Virus record (IMG/VR): IMGVR_UViG_3300029267_003173
Location: 1 to 32,799 of that record
DNA: 32,799 bases
Reading direction: 5' to 3' (one strand)
Source of the DNA: a virus
Shown here: positions 14,632-20,661 of the stretch, in pieces
Layout of the letters: each line of letters starts with the position of its first letter
How positions within the stretch are numbered: the stretch's first letter is position 1
The notes under the pieces: model-generated
Told to the model about the DNA's origin: nothing
What the model saw: only the letters and a program-made list of their open reading frames with translations
Database searches by the model: none
Position numbers and translations under genes: made by a program

Positions 14632-14907
14632 TTAACACTTTTTCTTTAAATTTTTGTAAGTTCCTGATTTTAATACAAGTGTTTTGTAAGAAAAAGGTGC
14701 CAACCATGCGGCTAAAACCTGGTCATCAGTTATCTTTTGTATTTTTATGGCCCACTTTGGGAGCACTCGATCAGCGCTATCGTTTGGCCTTATGATCTTC
14801 TTTTTCCACATGTTTACAAGGGTGTTAGCACATCCAAGCTTAAGCGCTAGCTTTCGTTCGCTTCCGACGATGTCTATGGCTCTTTGAAGAGCAGGTAATG
14901 AGTTCAT
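14632..14907 (-). CDS. Cro/YdaS-like helix-turn-helix repressor
   Basis: 91 residues. Residues ~6-40 (LQRAIDIVGSERKLALKLGCANTLVNMWKKK) form the Cro/YdaS helix-turn-helix pattern: AIDIVGSERKLALKLG is the first helix pair and ANTLVNMWKKK is the recognition helix region. LPKWAIKIQKITDD follows, as in YdaS antitoxin-like Cro proteins. The C-terminus is short and basic. It is the first gene of the leftward operon and lies beside a divergent promoter pair with palindromes, so it most likely binds those operators. No second (CI-type) repressor or integrase accompanies it. The start at 14907 has an AAGAGA site. Confidence 0.85.
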   Translation of the reverse strand: MNSLPALQRAIDIVGSERKLALKLGCANTLVNMWKKKIIRPNDSADRVLPKWAIKIQKITDDQVLAAWLAPFSYKTLVLKSGTYKNLKKKC

Positions 14908-14936
14908 ATTGTTATTCTCTTGTTATTAGGCGCAAT

Positions 14937-14965
14937 AGTATAATATGTGAACAATCGCTTGTCAA
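14937..14965 (-). promoter_or_regulatory. Leftward early promoter (sigma70 type)
   Basis: Read on the minus strand: TTGACA (14965-14960), a 17-base spacer, then TATACT (14942-14937). The -35 is consensus and the -10 matches 5 of 6. It points into the Cro-like gene 30 bases away and is the obvious source of the early operon transcript. Confidence 0.85.
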
Positions 14966-14996
14966 ACATGAAATGTTTAAGAAATGTCGTGACAAG
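14958..14996. promoter_or_regulatory. Operator region between the divergent promoters
   Basis: CTTGTCA (14958-14964) and TGACAAG (14990-14996) form the outer arms of an inverted repeat. Inside lies the perfect palindrome AAACAT-gaa-ATGTTT (14964-14978). AAATGT also recurs at 14971 and 14982, 11 bases apart. The arms overlap the -35 boxes of both promoters, so a bound dimer would affect both directions. It is the likely site for the Cro-like protein. Confidence 0.7.
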
Positions 14997-15017
14997 ATTT
15001 GTGGAGGGTGGTATATA
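14989..15017 (+). promoter_or_regulatory. Rightward promoter for the 15045 gene
   Basis: GTGACA (14989-14994), a 17-base spacer, then TATATA (15012-15017) within a TATATATA stretch. The -35 matches 5 of 6 and the -10 is weaker. It is the mirror image of the leftward promoter across the operator. Confidence 0.6.
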
Positions 15018-15044
15018 TATGATCCCTTTTTAAAGTGATGCGTT

Positions 15045-16118
15045 ATGGAAAAAAGATTACTCACAAATCTTCAGGTTGTTTTTCAGGTCTTCAGCAGACG
15101 AAAACGAGATAGATTGATTTATCTCTTTTGTTACTTGTCCTCTCTAGATTCGTCTCAGAGCGAAGGATTTTGTACCCCATCTAATTCTACCTTAAGCGAA
15201 GTTATAGAAGGAAATCCGTCTAGATCGACGGTTAAGAGATATCTCTCAATATTGGAAGAATTAGGGTTAATAATCAGGACGTACCCTAATCCCAGAGAGC
15301 ATATTATTGTGTTCACAGAACGCGGATTAAACGCATTTAAAAGCCGATGCCAGAACCCCAGATACGACAAGGCTCGCAGAAAGAATGAGCCACTTAATAA
15401 AACAATAAATAATATTTTTAATAAAACTAACTACCAAGATTCTTACTCACAGTATCCAGAGGTATCAGTCAGAGTTGAGGTTAAAAAAATGAACAATGAA
15501 AAACCAGAAATAAAGAAAATACACTTGATCTACCTTGAGCAATCACTAAAAAAGGTTTGTGACGATGAATCTAACATTGAAAAACTCAAACAGCAGGTTC
15601 TGTATTCGATTACAAGCGGAAGGCTAATGTGCATCTCAGGTACGGGAACTTATCACCAAGTGCCAGATGCAATAAACATAGCAATGCACCTAATAAAAAA
15701 TGGCCAGTGGAAAGCTCCACACGGCTTTAACGAACACGAAGGAGAAAAAATGGGACACATAGAGCAAAATACAAAGCCCCTGATACGCTGTAGCGTATGT
15801 AGAAAAACAGAAGGAGTTAAGAGAATATACACCCACAAAAAAGGAGTTATCCAGATATGTCCTGAGCACTACGCCATGTGCTTCGAAAAGCTAGAGGGAG
15901 GAGAAATATACGCAGATCTTAAGCAAGAACTCGGGGATGTGTTCGGCGAGCAAACCAATGGAAATCAGTTTAACTGGGAATATTTCCTTATGGTTCGAAA
16001 CAAGGAAGAAGAAAAACTTAGAAAAATTGTTGGCTCAGACTTGCATCTTGCATACGCGATGACTTATCATGCCGTCGAAAACTTTTTTAGATTTAAGCGT
16101 GAGGAGAATGGAAGATAG
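15045..16118 (+). CDS. Winged-helix plus zinc-ribbon protein, candidate replication initiator
   Basis: 357 residues. The N-terminal ~110 form a winged helix: STLSEVIEGNPSRSTVKRYLSILEELGLIIRTYPNPREHIIVFTERG is a textbook HTH followed by the wing. A linker and helical region follow. Near residue 248 there is a zinc ribbon, CSVCRKTEGVKRIYTHKKG followed by CPEHY. The C-terminal ~70 residues are helical. This layout, alone to the right of a divergent switch and beside a single repressor, is where lambdoid phages keep the O-type initiator. The codons near 15395-15430 are very AT-rich, a possible unwinding region. No helicase, primase or polymerase gene was found, so recruitment of the host replisome is inferred. 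A transcription-factor role is the alternative. No good Shine-Dalgarno precedes the ATG. Confidence 0.55.
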   Translation: MEKRLLTNLQVVFQVFSRRKRDRLIYLFCYLSSLDSSQSEGFCTPSNSTLSEVIEGNPSRSTVKRYLSILEELGLIIRTYPNPREHIIVFTERGLNAFKSRCQNPRYDKARRKNEPLNKTINNIFNKTNYQDSYSQYPEVSVRVEVKKMNNEKPEIKKIHLIYLEQSLKKVCDDESNIEKLKQQVLYSITSGRLMCISGTGTYHQVPDAINIAMHLIKNGQWKAPHGFNEHEGEKMGHIEQNTKPLIRCSVCRKTEGVKRIYTHKKGVIQICPEHYAMCFEKLEGGEIYADLKQELGDVFGEQTNGNQFNWEYFLMVRNKEEEKLRKIVGSDLHLAYAMTYHAVENFFRFKREENGR

Positions 16119-16150
16119 ACTTTGACTATCTGCTCAAAAAGTGAACAATA

Positions 16151-16179
16151 GTCGGGATCTTAAGGAAAAAGTACCCGAC
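16151..16179 (+). promoter_or_regulatory. Hairpin with AAGGA in the loop, after the 15045 gene
   Basis: GTCGGG (16151-16156) pairs with CCCGAC (16174-16179). The 17-base loop contains AAGGA at 16162-16166. No U tract follows, so it is not a standard terminator. ANGGA in a hairpin loop is what CsrA binds. It lies 32 bases past the stop codon, after a TTGACT box at 16123-16128 that lacks a convincing -10. Confidence 0.5.
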
Positions 16180-16197
16180 CTGGAAACTGCTCCCAGC

Positions 16198-16226
16198 TTG
16201 ACTTTTAGCGATTTTGAGGGTAAAAT
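16198..16226 (+). promoter_or_regulatory. Late-region promoter (sigma70 type)
   Basis: TTGACT (16198-16203), exactly 17 bases, then TAAAAT (16221-16226). Each box matches the consensus at 5 of 6 positions. Predicted transcription starts near 16233, directly at the first paired base of the structured leader. It is the best candidate for driving the late operon with host RNA polymerase. Confidence 0.75.
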
Positions 16227-16232
16227 TAAAAT

Positions 16233-16430
16233 AGGGCAAAGGATACTTTTTTATTAACCAGAAATAATATTAAAGTTTGAAATTTGATGACCTTTGTCCC
16301 ACTTAAATTGGATGGGTTTTTTATTTTTTTTCTCCCATCCTTAAGACGAGAGGTTCTAATGCTATTTTCTCGTCACGGGGCGCTTGCAAAAGCACATATC
16401 ACCACAAGGATATGGAACACTAAGCGCCCC
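16233..16430 (+). ncRNA. Structured leader RNA with a CsrA-like binding loop
   Basis: A noncoding stretch built of consecutive stem-loops. (1) GGGCAAAGG (16234-16242) with CCTTTGTCCC (16291-16300), 9 bp with one bulge. (2) CTTAA...GGATGGG (16302-16316) with CCCATCC-TTAAG (16334-16345), 12 bp with a 3-base bulge and a 17-base loop that is nearly all U. (3) GACGAGA (16345-16351) with TCTCGTC (16368-16374). (4) GGGGCGCTT (16377-16385) with AAGCGCCCC (16422-16430), 9 bp, enclosing CATAT/ATATG (16395-16399, 16410-16414) with ACAAGG in the apical loop. ACAAGGAU (16404-16411) equals the ACARGGAU core of the CsrA consensus. It may be a 5' leader of the late mRNA or a separate small RNA. Together with 16119-16232 it accounts for the 334-base gap without a gene. 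Confidence 0.6.
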
Positions 16431-16452
16431 AACCTACACTGGAGATGCATTT

Positions 16453-16638
16453 ATGATGAGAAGAATTCGACCGCGTCAGCCTAGGCACCTATATCCTGTA
16501 CCCAACGTCGATCCCCGGGTAAAACCAGATGAGCAATACGTATTAAAAGAAACATATGAAAAAGATATTGCCAATCTAAAGAAACTAATAACAAAGCTTA
16601 GATGGGAATTGCGCTCATTTAGGCGTGTAGAGGAATAG
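16453..16638 (+). CDS. 61-residue basic protein, first gene of the late region
   Basis: MMRRIRPRQPRHLYPVPNVDPRVKPDEQY..., ending in a Lys/Arg-rich helix (YEKDIANLKKLITKLRWELRSFRRVEE). The ATG at 16453 has a GGAG site 8 bases upstream. An in-frame TTG at 16384 would start inside the structured leader and is less likely. The proline/arginine-rich N-terminus plus short coiled coil suggest a nucleic-acid or structural binding role. Not recognised. CsrA bound at the leader 40 bases upstream could influence its translation. Confidence 0.55.
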   Translation: MMRRIRPRQPRHLYPVPNVDPRVKPDEQYVLKETYEKDIANLKKLITKLRWELRSFRRVEE

Positions 16639-16704
16639 AAAAATGAAAGAAGGTGAATATTCTGATTATGCGTTTAATTCTGAGGGTTACTCTTCCGAAG
16701 AAAC

Positions 16705-16733
16705 TTGACTTGTTCAAAAAATGTCTATATCTT
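16705..16733 (+). promoter_or_regulatory. Second late-region promoter candidate
   Basis: TTGACT (16705-16710), a 17-base spacer, then TATCTT (16728-16733; 4 of 6). The -35 box and the CAAAAA stretch in the spacer resemble the TTGACT region at 16123. A predicted start near 16740 falls immediately before the hairpin at 16744, so any transcript would begin with that structure. Confidence 0.5.
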
Positions 16734-16743
16734 AAATCGTCCT

Positions 16744-16763
16744 GAGACAGTAGGTCTCTTTTT
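16744..16763 (+). terminator. Small intrinsic terminator or 5' mRNA hairpin
   Basis: GAGAC (16744-16748), loop AGTAG, GTCTC (16754-16758), then TTTTT (16759-16763). It has the shape of a weak intrinsic terminator. It would act on RNA from 16233, trimming late transcription, or would cap the 5' end of RNA starting near 16740. Confidence 0.5.
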
Positions 16764-16780
16764 GATTGCAGAATGCTTAT

Positions 16781-17032
16781 ATGACAAAAGGCAGTAAGTT
16801 TGGACTGAGGGAGTTAGTCTGGCTCGTTGCAATTAGCGTGACACTTGCTAAAGCCACCGCAATTGGTTTCGAGTTTTACAAGGATCTACAGGTAGACAAA
16901 CTTAACATAAATAGAAACTCGGCGAACATCATTGGTGCTCAAGCGAGTATTTCTGTTATGCGTGAGAGACTTGATAAGTTTAGCGACAGGATCAGCAAGC
17001 TTGAGGCGATTGAAGAGATAAGGAGAAAATAA
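16781..17032 (+). CDS. Membrane-anchored coiled-coil protein (i-spanin-like topology)
   Basis: 83 residues from the ATG at 16781 (an in-frame TTG lies at 16766). There is a basic N-terminus, then one transmembrane helix at about residues 12-31 (LVWLVAISVTLAKATAIGF), then a soluble helix with heptads (VMRERLDKFSDRISKLEAIEEI). The N-in membrane anchor with a periplasmic coiled coil resembles inner-membrane spanins, but no overlapping lipoprotein gene was seen and the lysis genes lie 10 kb away. It may instead be a tail- or infection-related membrane protein. Weak ribosome-binding site. Confidence 0.55.
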   Translation: MTKGSKFGLRELVWLVAISVTLAKATAIGFEFYKDLQVDKLNINRNSANIIGAQASISVMRERLDKFSDRISKLEAIEEIRRK

Positions 17033-17034
17033 AG

Positions 17035-17151
17035 ATGCCACGACCTAAAAATCCCACAATAACTGAATTGATGAAGACTATAGAGTCACTTCGAACCAGA
17101 ATTGAAAGAATAGAGAAAGCAATCGGAAGGCCCTTGCGCAGACCTGTATAA
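17035..17151 (+). CDS. 38-residue basic coiled-coil micro-protein
   Basis: MPRPKNPTITELMKTIESLRTRIERIEKAIGRPLRRPV. A short leucine/isoleucine heptad helix is flanked by basic proline-rich ends. The ATG lies 2 bases after the previous stop, with an AGGAGA site upstream. Good spacing supports it as a real gene. Unknown function, possibly DNA-binding or an assembly adaptor next to the small terminase gene. Confidence 0.5.
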   Translation: MPRPKNPTITELMKTIESLRTRIERIEKAIGRPLRRPV

Positions 17152-17189
17152 CGCGCTACAATTGATTATTTATAACTTCTGGAAATGTA

Positions 17190-17747
17190 ATGGCTTCGTT
17201 TGACATTCCCGAAAAAAAGTATCCCGGAAAGCTAACCGCTTCAATCCTTAATTCAATATTCGAAAAAATGATTGCTGGAAAGTCTGTTTCAGCGATTTGC
17301 AAAGAAAAAATCTATCCCAAGGGAACCTATAGAAATCTACAAAAAGTAATTTGTAGTGATCCTGATATCATACCTCTCTACAAAATGGCGCGCGAGCTTC
17401 AGTTTACTCGATTCTTTGAGGAGATAATCGAGATTGTAGATGAGCCATATGATCCAAATGGTGATTTCGCTCCTGGAGATCAGGTTAAAATGCGCAAGCT
17501 TCGATATGAAGCGAGGCAGTGGACTGTTTCCAGAATGGCTGGATGTACAGGTTTCAGAAGACCAACGACCGGAAACCCTAAAACTGATGCAGGCTCTATC
17601 AGAAAAGCGATGTGGGACGGTGAGCTTGATATGGATAGTGCAAAGAAACTCATGGATATAGTTGAGCAAGAAGCAAGAATTTGTAAAGATCTAGAGCTAG
17701 AAGAAAAGATAGATCAAATACGAGCCGCTCTTGGGTTAGAGAAATGA
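17190..17747 (+). CDS. terS: Terminase small subunit (Sf6 gp1-like)
   Basis: 185 residues. The N-terminal helix-turn-helix, IAGKSVSAICKEKIYPKGTYRNLQ, is followed by SDPDIIPLYKMARELQFTRFFEEIIEIVDE and VKMRKLRYEARQWTVSRMAGCTGFRR. This is the pattern of the ring-forming Sf6/terminase small-subunit family, which recognises viral DNA and hands it to TerL. The C-terminal third is helical and acidic, probably the oligomerisation or TerL-contact part. TerL is about 10 kb away, at the end of the same transcription unit. The stop overlaps the next ATG (ATGA). Confidence 0.85.
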   Translation: MASFDIPEKKYPGKLTASILNSIFEKMIAGKSVSAICKEKIYPKGTYRNLQKVICSDPDIIPLYKMARELQFTRFFEEIIEIVDEPYDPNGDFAPGDQVKMRKLRYEARQWTVSRMAGCTGFRRPTTGNPKTDAGSIRKAMWDGELDMDSAKKLMDIVEQEARICKDLELEEKIDQIRAALGLEK

Positions 17748-17908
17748 GATTAAATAAACAACTCATCGATAAACTTTATCGGCAAGTTGTTTTAAAGATG
17801 CACTACTTTTTCAAAGTGTGCTTTGATGGAGATTTAGATGCCCCACCGGACGCCATAAATTGTGAGAAAGGTGGAAAAAGCGTGACTATTGTTAGGTTTA
17901 TTATTTGA
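17744..17908 (+). CDS. 54-residue protein coupled to the small terminase gene
   Basis: MRLNKQLIDKLYRQVVLKMHYFFKVCFDGDLDAPPD... ends at VTIVRFII. The ATG overlaps the terS stop (ATGA), a typical coupled junction. A helix is followed by a Gly/Asp-rich middle and a beta-like end. There is no signal or membrane segment, and two Cys are present (C26, C40). Not recognised. Its stop lies 10 bases before the next start. Confidence 0.55.
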   Translation: MRLNKQLIDKLYRQVVLKMHYFFKVCFDGDLDAPPDAINCEKGGKSVTIVRFII

Positions 17909-17918
17909 GGAAAATGCC

Positions 17919-18164
17919 ATGGCAATAGCTAAAAAGATGGTTACGATCCTTCCCCGTAAAAAGGGAGAGGAAAAGGTACAATTTAAAAAAGGGCAGTTAC
18001 ACAGAGATCTTGGAGTACCGCAAGGGGAAGATATTCCAGAATCTAAAAAGCGCGCTGCTCTCGCAGGAAGATACGGCCCTACTGTTAAAAAGAGAGCTGT
18101 ATTTGCATTCAAAGGCCTTTTGGCCGCAGGTCGCAGAACTTTAGAAAAGCGAGCAAAAAAATAG
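17919..18164 (+). CDS. Small very basic late protein
   Basis: 81 residues from the ATG at 17919, which has a TGAGGA site 7 bases upstream (a TTG at 17889 has none). Lys/Arg are abundant throughout (MAIAKKMVTILPRKKGEEKVQFKKG; LEKRAKK). RDLGVPQGEDIPESKK, near residue 37, is a pattern seen in small phage proteins adjacent to packaging genes. DNA binding, for example as a head or packaging accessory, is plausible but unproven. Confidence 0.6.
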   Translation: MAIAKKMVTILPRKKGEEKVQFKKGQLHRDLGVPQGEDIPESKKRAALAGRYGPTVKKRAVFAFKGLLAAGRRTLEKRAKK

Positions 18165-18592
18165 TGCGATATTATTTGTTCTTCAGAAACACGCGCAGAT
18201 TCATAAAGCATTTTCTTCCATCTGGGTTTAGCCATGTTGGAGTTGTTTTCAAAAAGGATGGAAAGTGGATTCAATTTGAAGACACGGCTGCTTATGAGAT
18301 AATTTTGCATCCAGTTCTACAAGACATGCATGATGATGATTATGTAAGAGCGCTTTGTCATGACGACTGCTATTCAGTATTGTCGTTAGATGTAATACCA
18401 ACAAAACGTTTGCGCTTTTGGAGTAGATTTAATATTATTAGCCCATGTGTACATTCTGTAATCCACCTTATGGGGTTAAACATGTGGTGTCTTACACCGT
18501 ACGGCTTATACAAAAAGTTAATGAAGATGCAAGATCTCTCATACAACTTTACGAAAAAGTACGGCATAGCAAATATACGGGAGATCATGTAA
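18164..18592 (+). CDS. Permuted papain-like (YiiX/NlpC-P60-type) protein
   Basis: 142 residues from a GTG that overlaps the previous stop (TAGTG). SHVGVVFKKDGKWIQFEDT (residues ~23-41) holds a His followed by beta strands. PCVHSVIHLMGL (near residue 99) holds a Cys at a helix start, followed by LTPYGLYKKL. His first, Cys later, then TPxxL is the order in circularly permuted NlpC/P60 (YiiX-like) thiol hydrolases. Such folds cleave amide or ester bonds in peptidoglycan or lipid substrates. The assignment rests on motif order and spacing, and catalysis is unproven. It sits between terS and the portal gene, so it is probably a virion or lysis-associated factor. Confidence 0.5.
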   Translation: MRYYLFFRNTRRFIKHFLPSGFSHVGVVFKKDGKWIQFEDTAAYEIILHPVLQDMHDDDYVRALCHDDCYSVLSLDVIPTKRLRFWSRFNIISPCVHSVIHLMGLNMWCLTPYGLYKKLMKMQDLSYNFTKKYGIANIREIM

Positions 18593-18813
18593 TGACAGGT
18601 ACTCAGCCAACAAAATTAACGGCGCCTCCGGAAGAAGCTGAAGAAATAAGGATGGAGAAGGAGCAAGCTAAGAAAGAAAGGCAAATGGAACTTCGTCGAA
18701 TAAAGTTGCTTAGGTCTAGAGCGGGAGAATCCTTAGATATGGGCGCGTCAGGTGCTCCTAGGGGTATTTTGGGAAATATTAGAAACCAACAAGCTGGAAC
18801 CACCCTCGGATGA
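18592..18813 (+). CDS. 73-residue charged protein directly before the portal gene
   Basis: Start ATG at 18592 (TAATG with the previous stop). An earlier in-frame ATG at 18445 lies deep inside the previous gene and is less likely. A helical charged core (EEAEEIRMEKEQAKKERQMELRRIKLLRSRAGES) is followed by a Gly-rich tail. Its stop overlaps the portal ATG (ATGA). Small proteins like this precede the portal gene in many T7-like phages. The function is unknown. Confidence 0.6.
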   Translation: MTGTQPTKLTAPPEEAEEIRMEKEQAKKERQMELRRIKLLRSRAGESLDMGASGAPRGILGNIRNQQAGTTLG

Positions 18814-20381
18814 AGTTAGATAAAAACCTATTGCAGCGTTACACAAACGCAAAGGATGTAACCACTCAGTGGAGAAGCCTTTTAGATGAGGCATATTATT
18901 TTATACAGTCAAACAGAAATTTGTGGGATCAGAACTCTACCACTGTAAATACTCCTGGCGAAAAGAAAAACAGAGATGTTTATGACAACACCGCAGCTCT
19001 ATCAGCAAGGTCGTTGGTGTCAAAATTGCATTCTGTTCTAACACCTCCATTTAAACGATGGGGTTCATTAGTTAGCGGCTCAAAAATACAAAACAAAGAT
19101 CAACTTGATCAGATTTTATATTCCGCAAATGATGTTTTATACTCATATTTGCATCAATCGTCGGTGGATGTTGCCATTAGTGAGGCATACTCAGATCTTA
19201 TATTTGGAACTGGGTGCATTAAAATAGATGAGGGACCAGATAACAGCCCATTACAGTTTTCGGCTGTTCCTACACACAACGCATATTTTGAAGAAGATAG
19301 TAAGGGACGCATTAGAAGCGTATGGCGTGATTATGAGCCTCTAGCTCTTCGTCAAATTAGAGCTAATTGGCCAGATGCTACAATCCCAGAAAACATAATA
19401 TCCATGTCCTCAGGAAATGAAGAGGCAAAGTATGATGTTTTTGAAGGCACAATATACGACGAGGAAAAAGATAAATATTCTTACAAGGTTATTTTATGCA
19501 AGGACAACGAAGTTATTTTAGAAGACGATGAGATGGATTCTTCTCCGTGGATTGTCTTCCGTTGGTCTAGATTACCTGGGGATGTGTTGGGTCGCGGGCC
19601 TGCAATAGAAATGCTTCCAACCATTAGATCTCTAAATAAGATGGTTGAATATCTCGTTATGGGGACAGCGTTTTCAGTATATCCCCCCATGTTTGGCTAT
19701 TCTGATGGCGTATTTAACCCATCAAATGCTAGGGTAGAACCTGGAACAATAATAACTATTTCCAACATGTCGGCATCTCGCCCACCATTACAGCCATTAA
19801 ATATTCAGCCAAATCTTTCATATGCTGAGATGATGATAGAAGGTTATAGGAATGATATTCGTCAGGCATTCCTAGTTAATCCATTTAACATGCCACAGAA
19901 AACTCCAGAGCAAACAGCCACTGAAGTTACCTTAAAGCAAGAGGCTTTTGTAGAAGAAGTCGGCCCATCGTTTGGACGGTTTGAAGTTGAGTTCTTAACC
20001 CCTCTAATTAAGCGATGCGTCTATATCCTAAAGAAAAAAGGGTTATTCCCCCCTATAGAATTGGACGGGAAAGAAGTATCTATTAAATACGAATCACCTC
20101 TAATCCAGAGCCAAAATGATGAAGACATAATGGCATTTACTAAAGCATATCAAACACTTGCTGGTGTATTTACTCCGCAAATGGCTATTGGAACCGTTAA
20201 TATTCCAGAGGTAGTGCCTTGGATCGCAGAGAAGAGCGGGACGGATCCTTCTTTGTTTAGAGATTCTGATCAAATTAAAAGATTAGCTGCGCAAGTTAAT
20301 CAAGTGGTTGGGCAACAATTGCCGCAAGCACAGCCTCAAGCACAACAAATCCCAGAGTTAGCAGGACAACCTCAACAATAA
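18810..20381 (+). CDS. Portal (head-tail connector) protein
   Basis: 523 residues, close to T7 gp8 (536). Features of the podovirus connector include an N-terminal helix (LLQRYTNAKDVTTQWRSLLDEAYYF), LSARSLVSKLHSVLTPPFKRW, DLIFGTGCIKI, the long clip/stem region, KTPEQTATEVTLKQEAF and a Gln/Pro-rich C-terminus. Twelve copies form the ring through which DNA enters and leaves and on which the tail tube and TerL dock. The start overlaps the previous stop (ATGA). Gene order portal, small protein, scaffold, capsid is canonical. Confidence 0.93.
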   Translation: MKLDKNLLQRYTNAKDVTTQWRSLLDEAYYFIQSNRNLWDQNSTTVNTPGEKKNRDVYDNTAALSARSLVSKLHSVLTPPFKRWGSLVSGSKIQNKDQLDQILYSANDVLYSYLHQSSVDVAISEAYSDLIFGTGCIKIDEGPDNSPLQFSAVPTHNAYFEEDSKGRIRSVWRDYEPLALRQIRANWPDATIPENIISMSSGNEEAKYDVFEGTIYDEEKDKYSYKVILCKDNEVILEDDEMDSSPWIVFRWSRLPGDVLGRGPAIEMLPTIRSLNKMVEYLVMGTAFSVYPPMFGYSDGVFNPSNARVEPGTIITISNMSASRPPLQPLNIQPNLSYAEMMIEGYRNDIRQAFLVNPFNMPQKTPEQTATEVTLKQEAFVEEVGPSFGRFEVEFLTPLIKRCVYILKKKGLFPPIELDGKEVSIKYESPLIQSQNDEDIMAFTKAYQTLAGVFTPQMAIGTVNIPEVVPWIAEKSGTDPSLFRDSDQIKRLAAQVNQVVGQQLPQAQPQAQQIPELAGQPQQ

Positions 20382-20382
20382 T

Positions 20383-20661
20383 ATGACACAATATAAAACT
20401 ATTTCGACTGGTGAAAAAGAAATAAGCCGTTTAGAGCGCATTCAATGCCTTTGTTATCATTTGTTTATAGCGAATGATCACGGAAAACAATTAATAGATT
20501 TGCTCATAGAAGAGTTTGTTGTAAACCGACCCATTATAGATCCGATGAATGCTCAGCTTTATGGAGAGCATTATGTTGGTTTTAGGGCTGGGCAGAATGA
20601 TATGATATGCGAACTAAAGAACATGGCGACTATTTTTAAAAATAAAGAGGAGATGCAATAA
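20383..20661 (+). CDS. Small protein between portal and scaffold (Bbp19-like)
   Basis: 92 residues. RLERIQCLCYHLFIANDHGKQLIDLLIEEFV...YGEHYVGFRAGQNDMICELKNM resembles the Bbp19-type proteins found at this position in podoviruses, with a G..(V/L)(I/L)..L helix and a conserved (F/Y)RxGxxD. Their role is not established; a structural or assembly role is inferred from conservation of position. It starts one base after the portal stop and ends with a TAATG overlap into the scaffold gene. Confidence 0.6.
   Translation: MTQYKTISTGEKEISRLERIQCLCYHLFIANDHGKQLIDLLIEEFVVNRPIIDPMNAQLYGEHYVGFRAGQNDMICELKNMATIFKNKEEMQ

Noticed and set aside
16359-16484. 41-codon reading frame (MLFSRHGALAKAHITTRIW...) with a GAGAGG site before it
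   Set aside because: It lies inside the structured leader; its Shine-Dalgarno is in a stem and its codons coincide with the paired arms. The gene at 16453 in another frame has a better-placed GGAG site.
16643-16708. 21-codon frame with an AGAGGA site (MKEGEYSDYAFNSEGYSSEET)
   Set aside because: Very short, and its end overlaps a good -35 box. It could be a leader peptide but there is no further support.
16781-17151. Spanin pair (i-spanin plus o-spanin)
   Set aside because: The first protein has i-spanin-like topology, but the next one has no lipobox or signal sequence and the lysis genes are far away.
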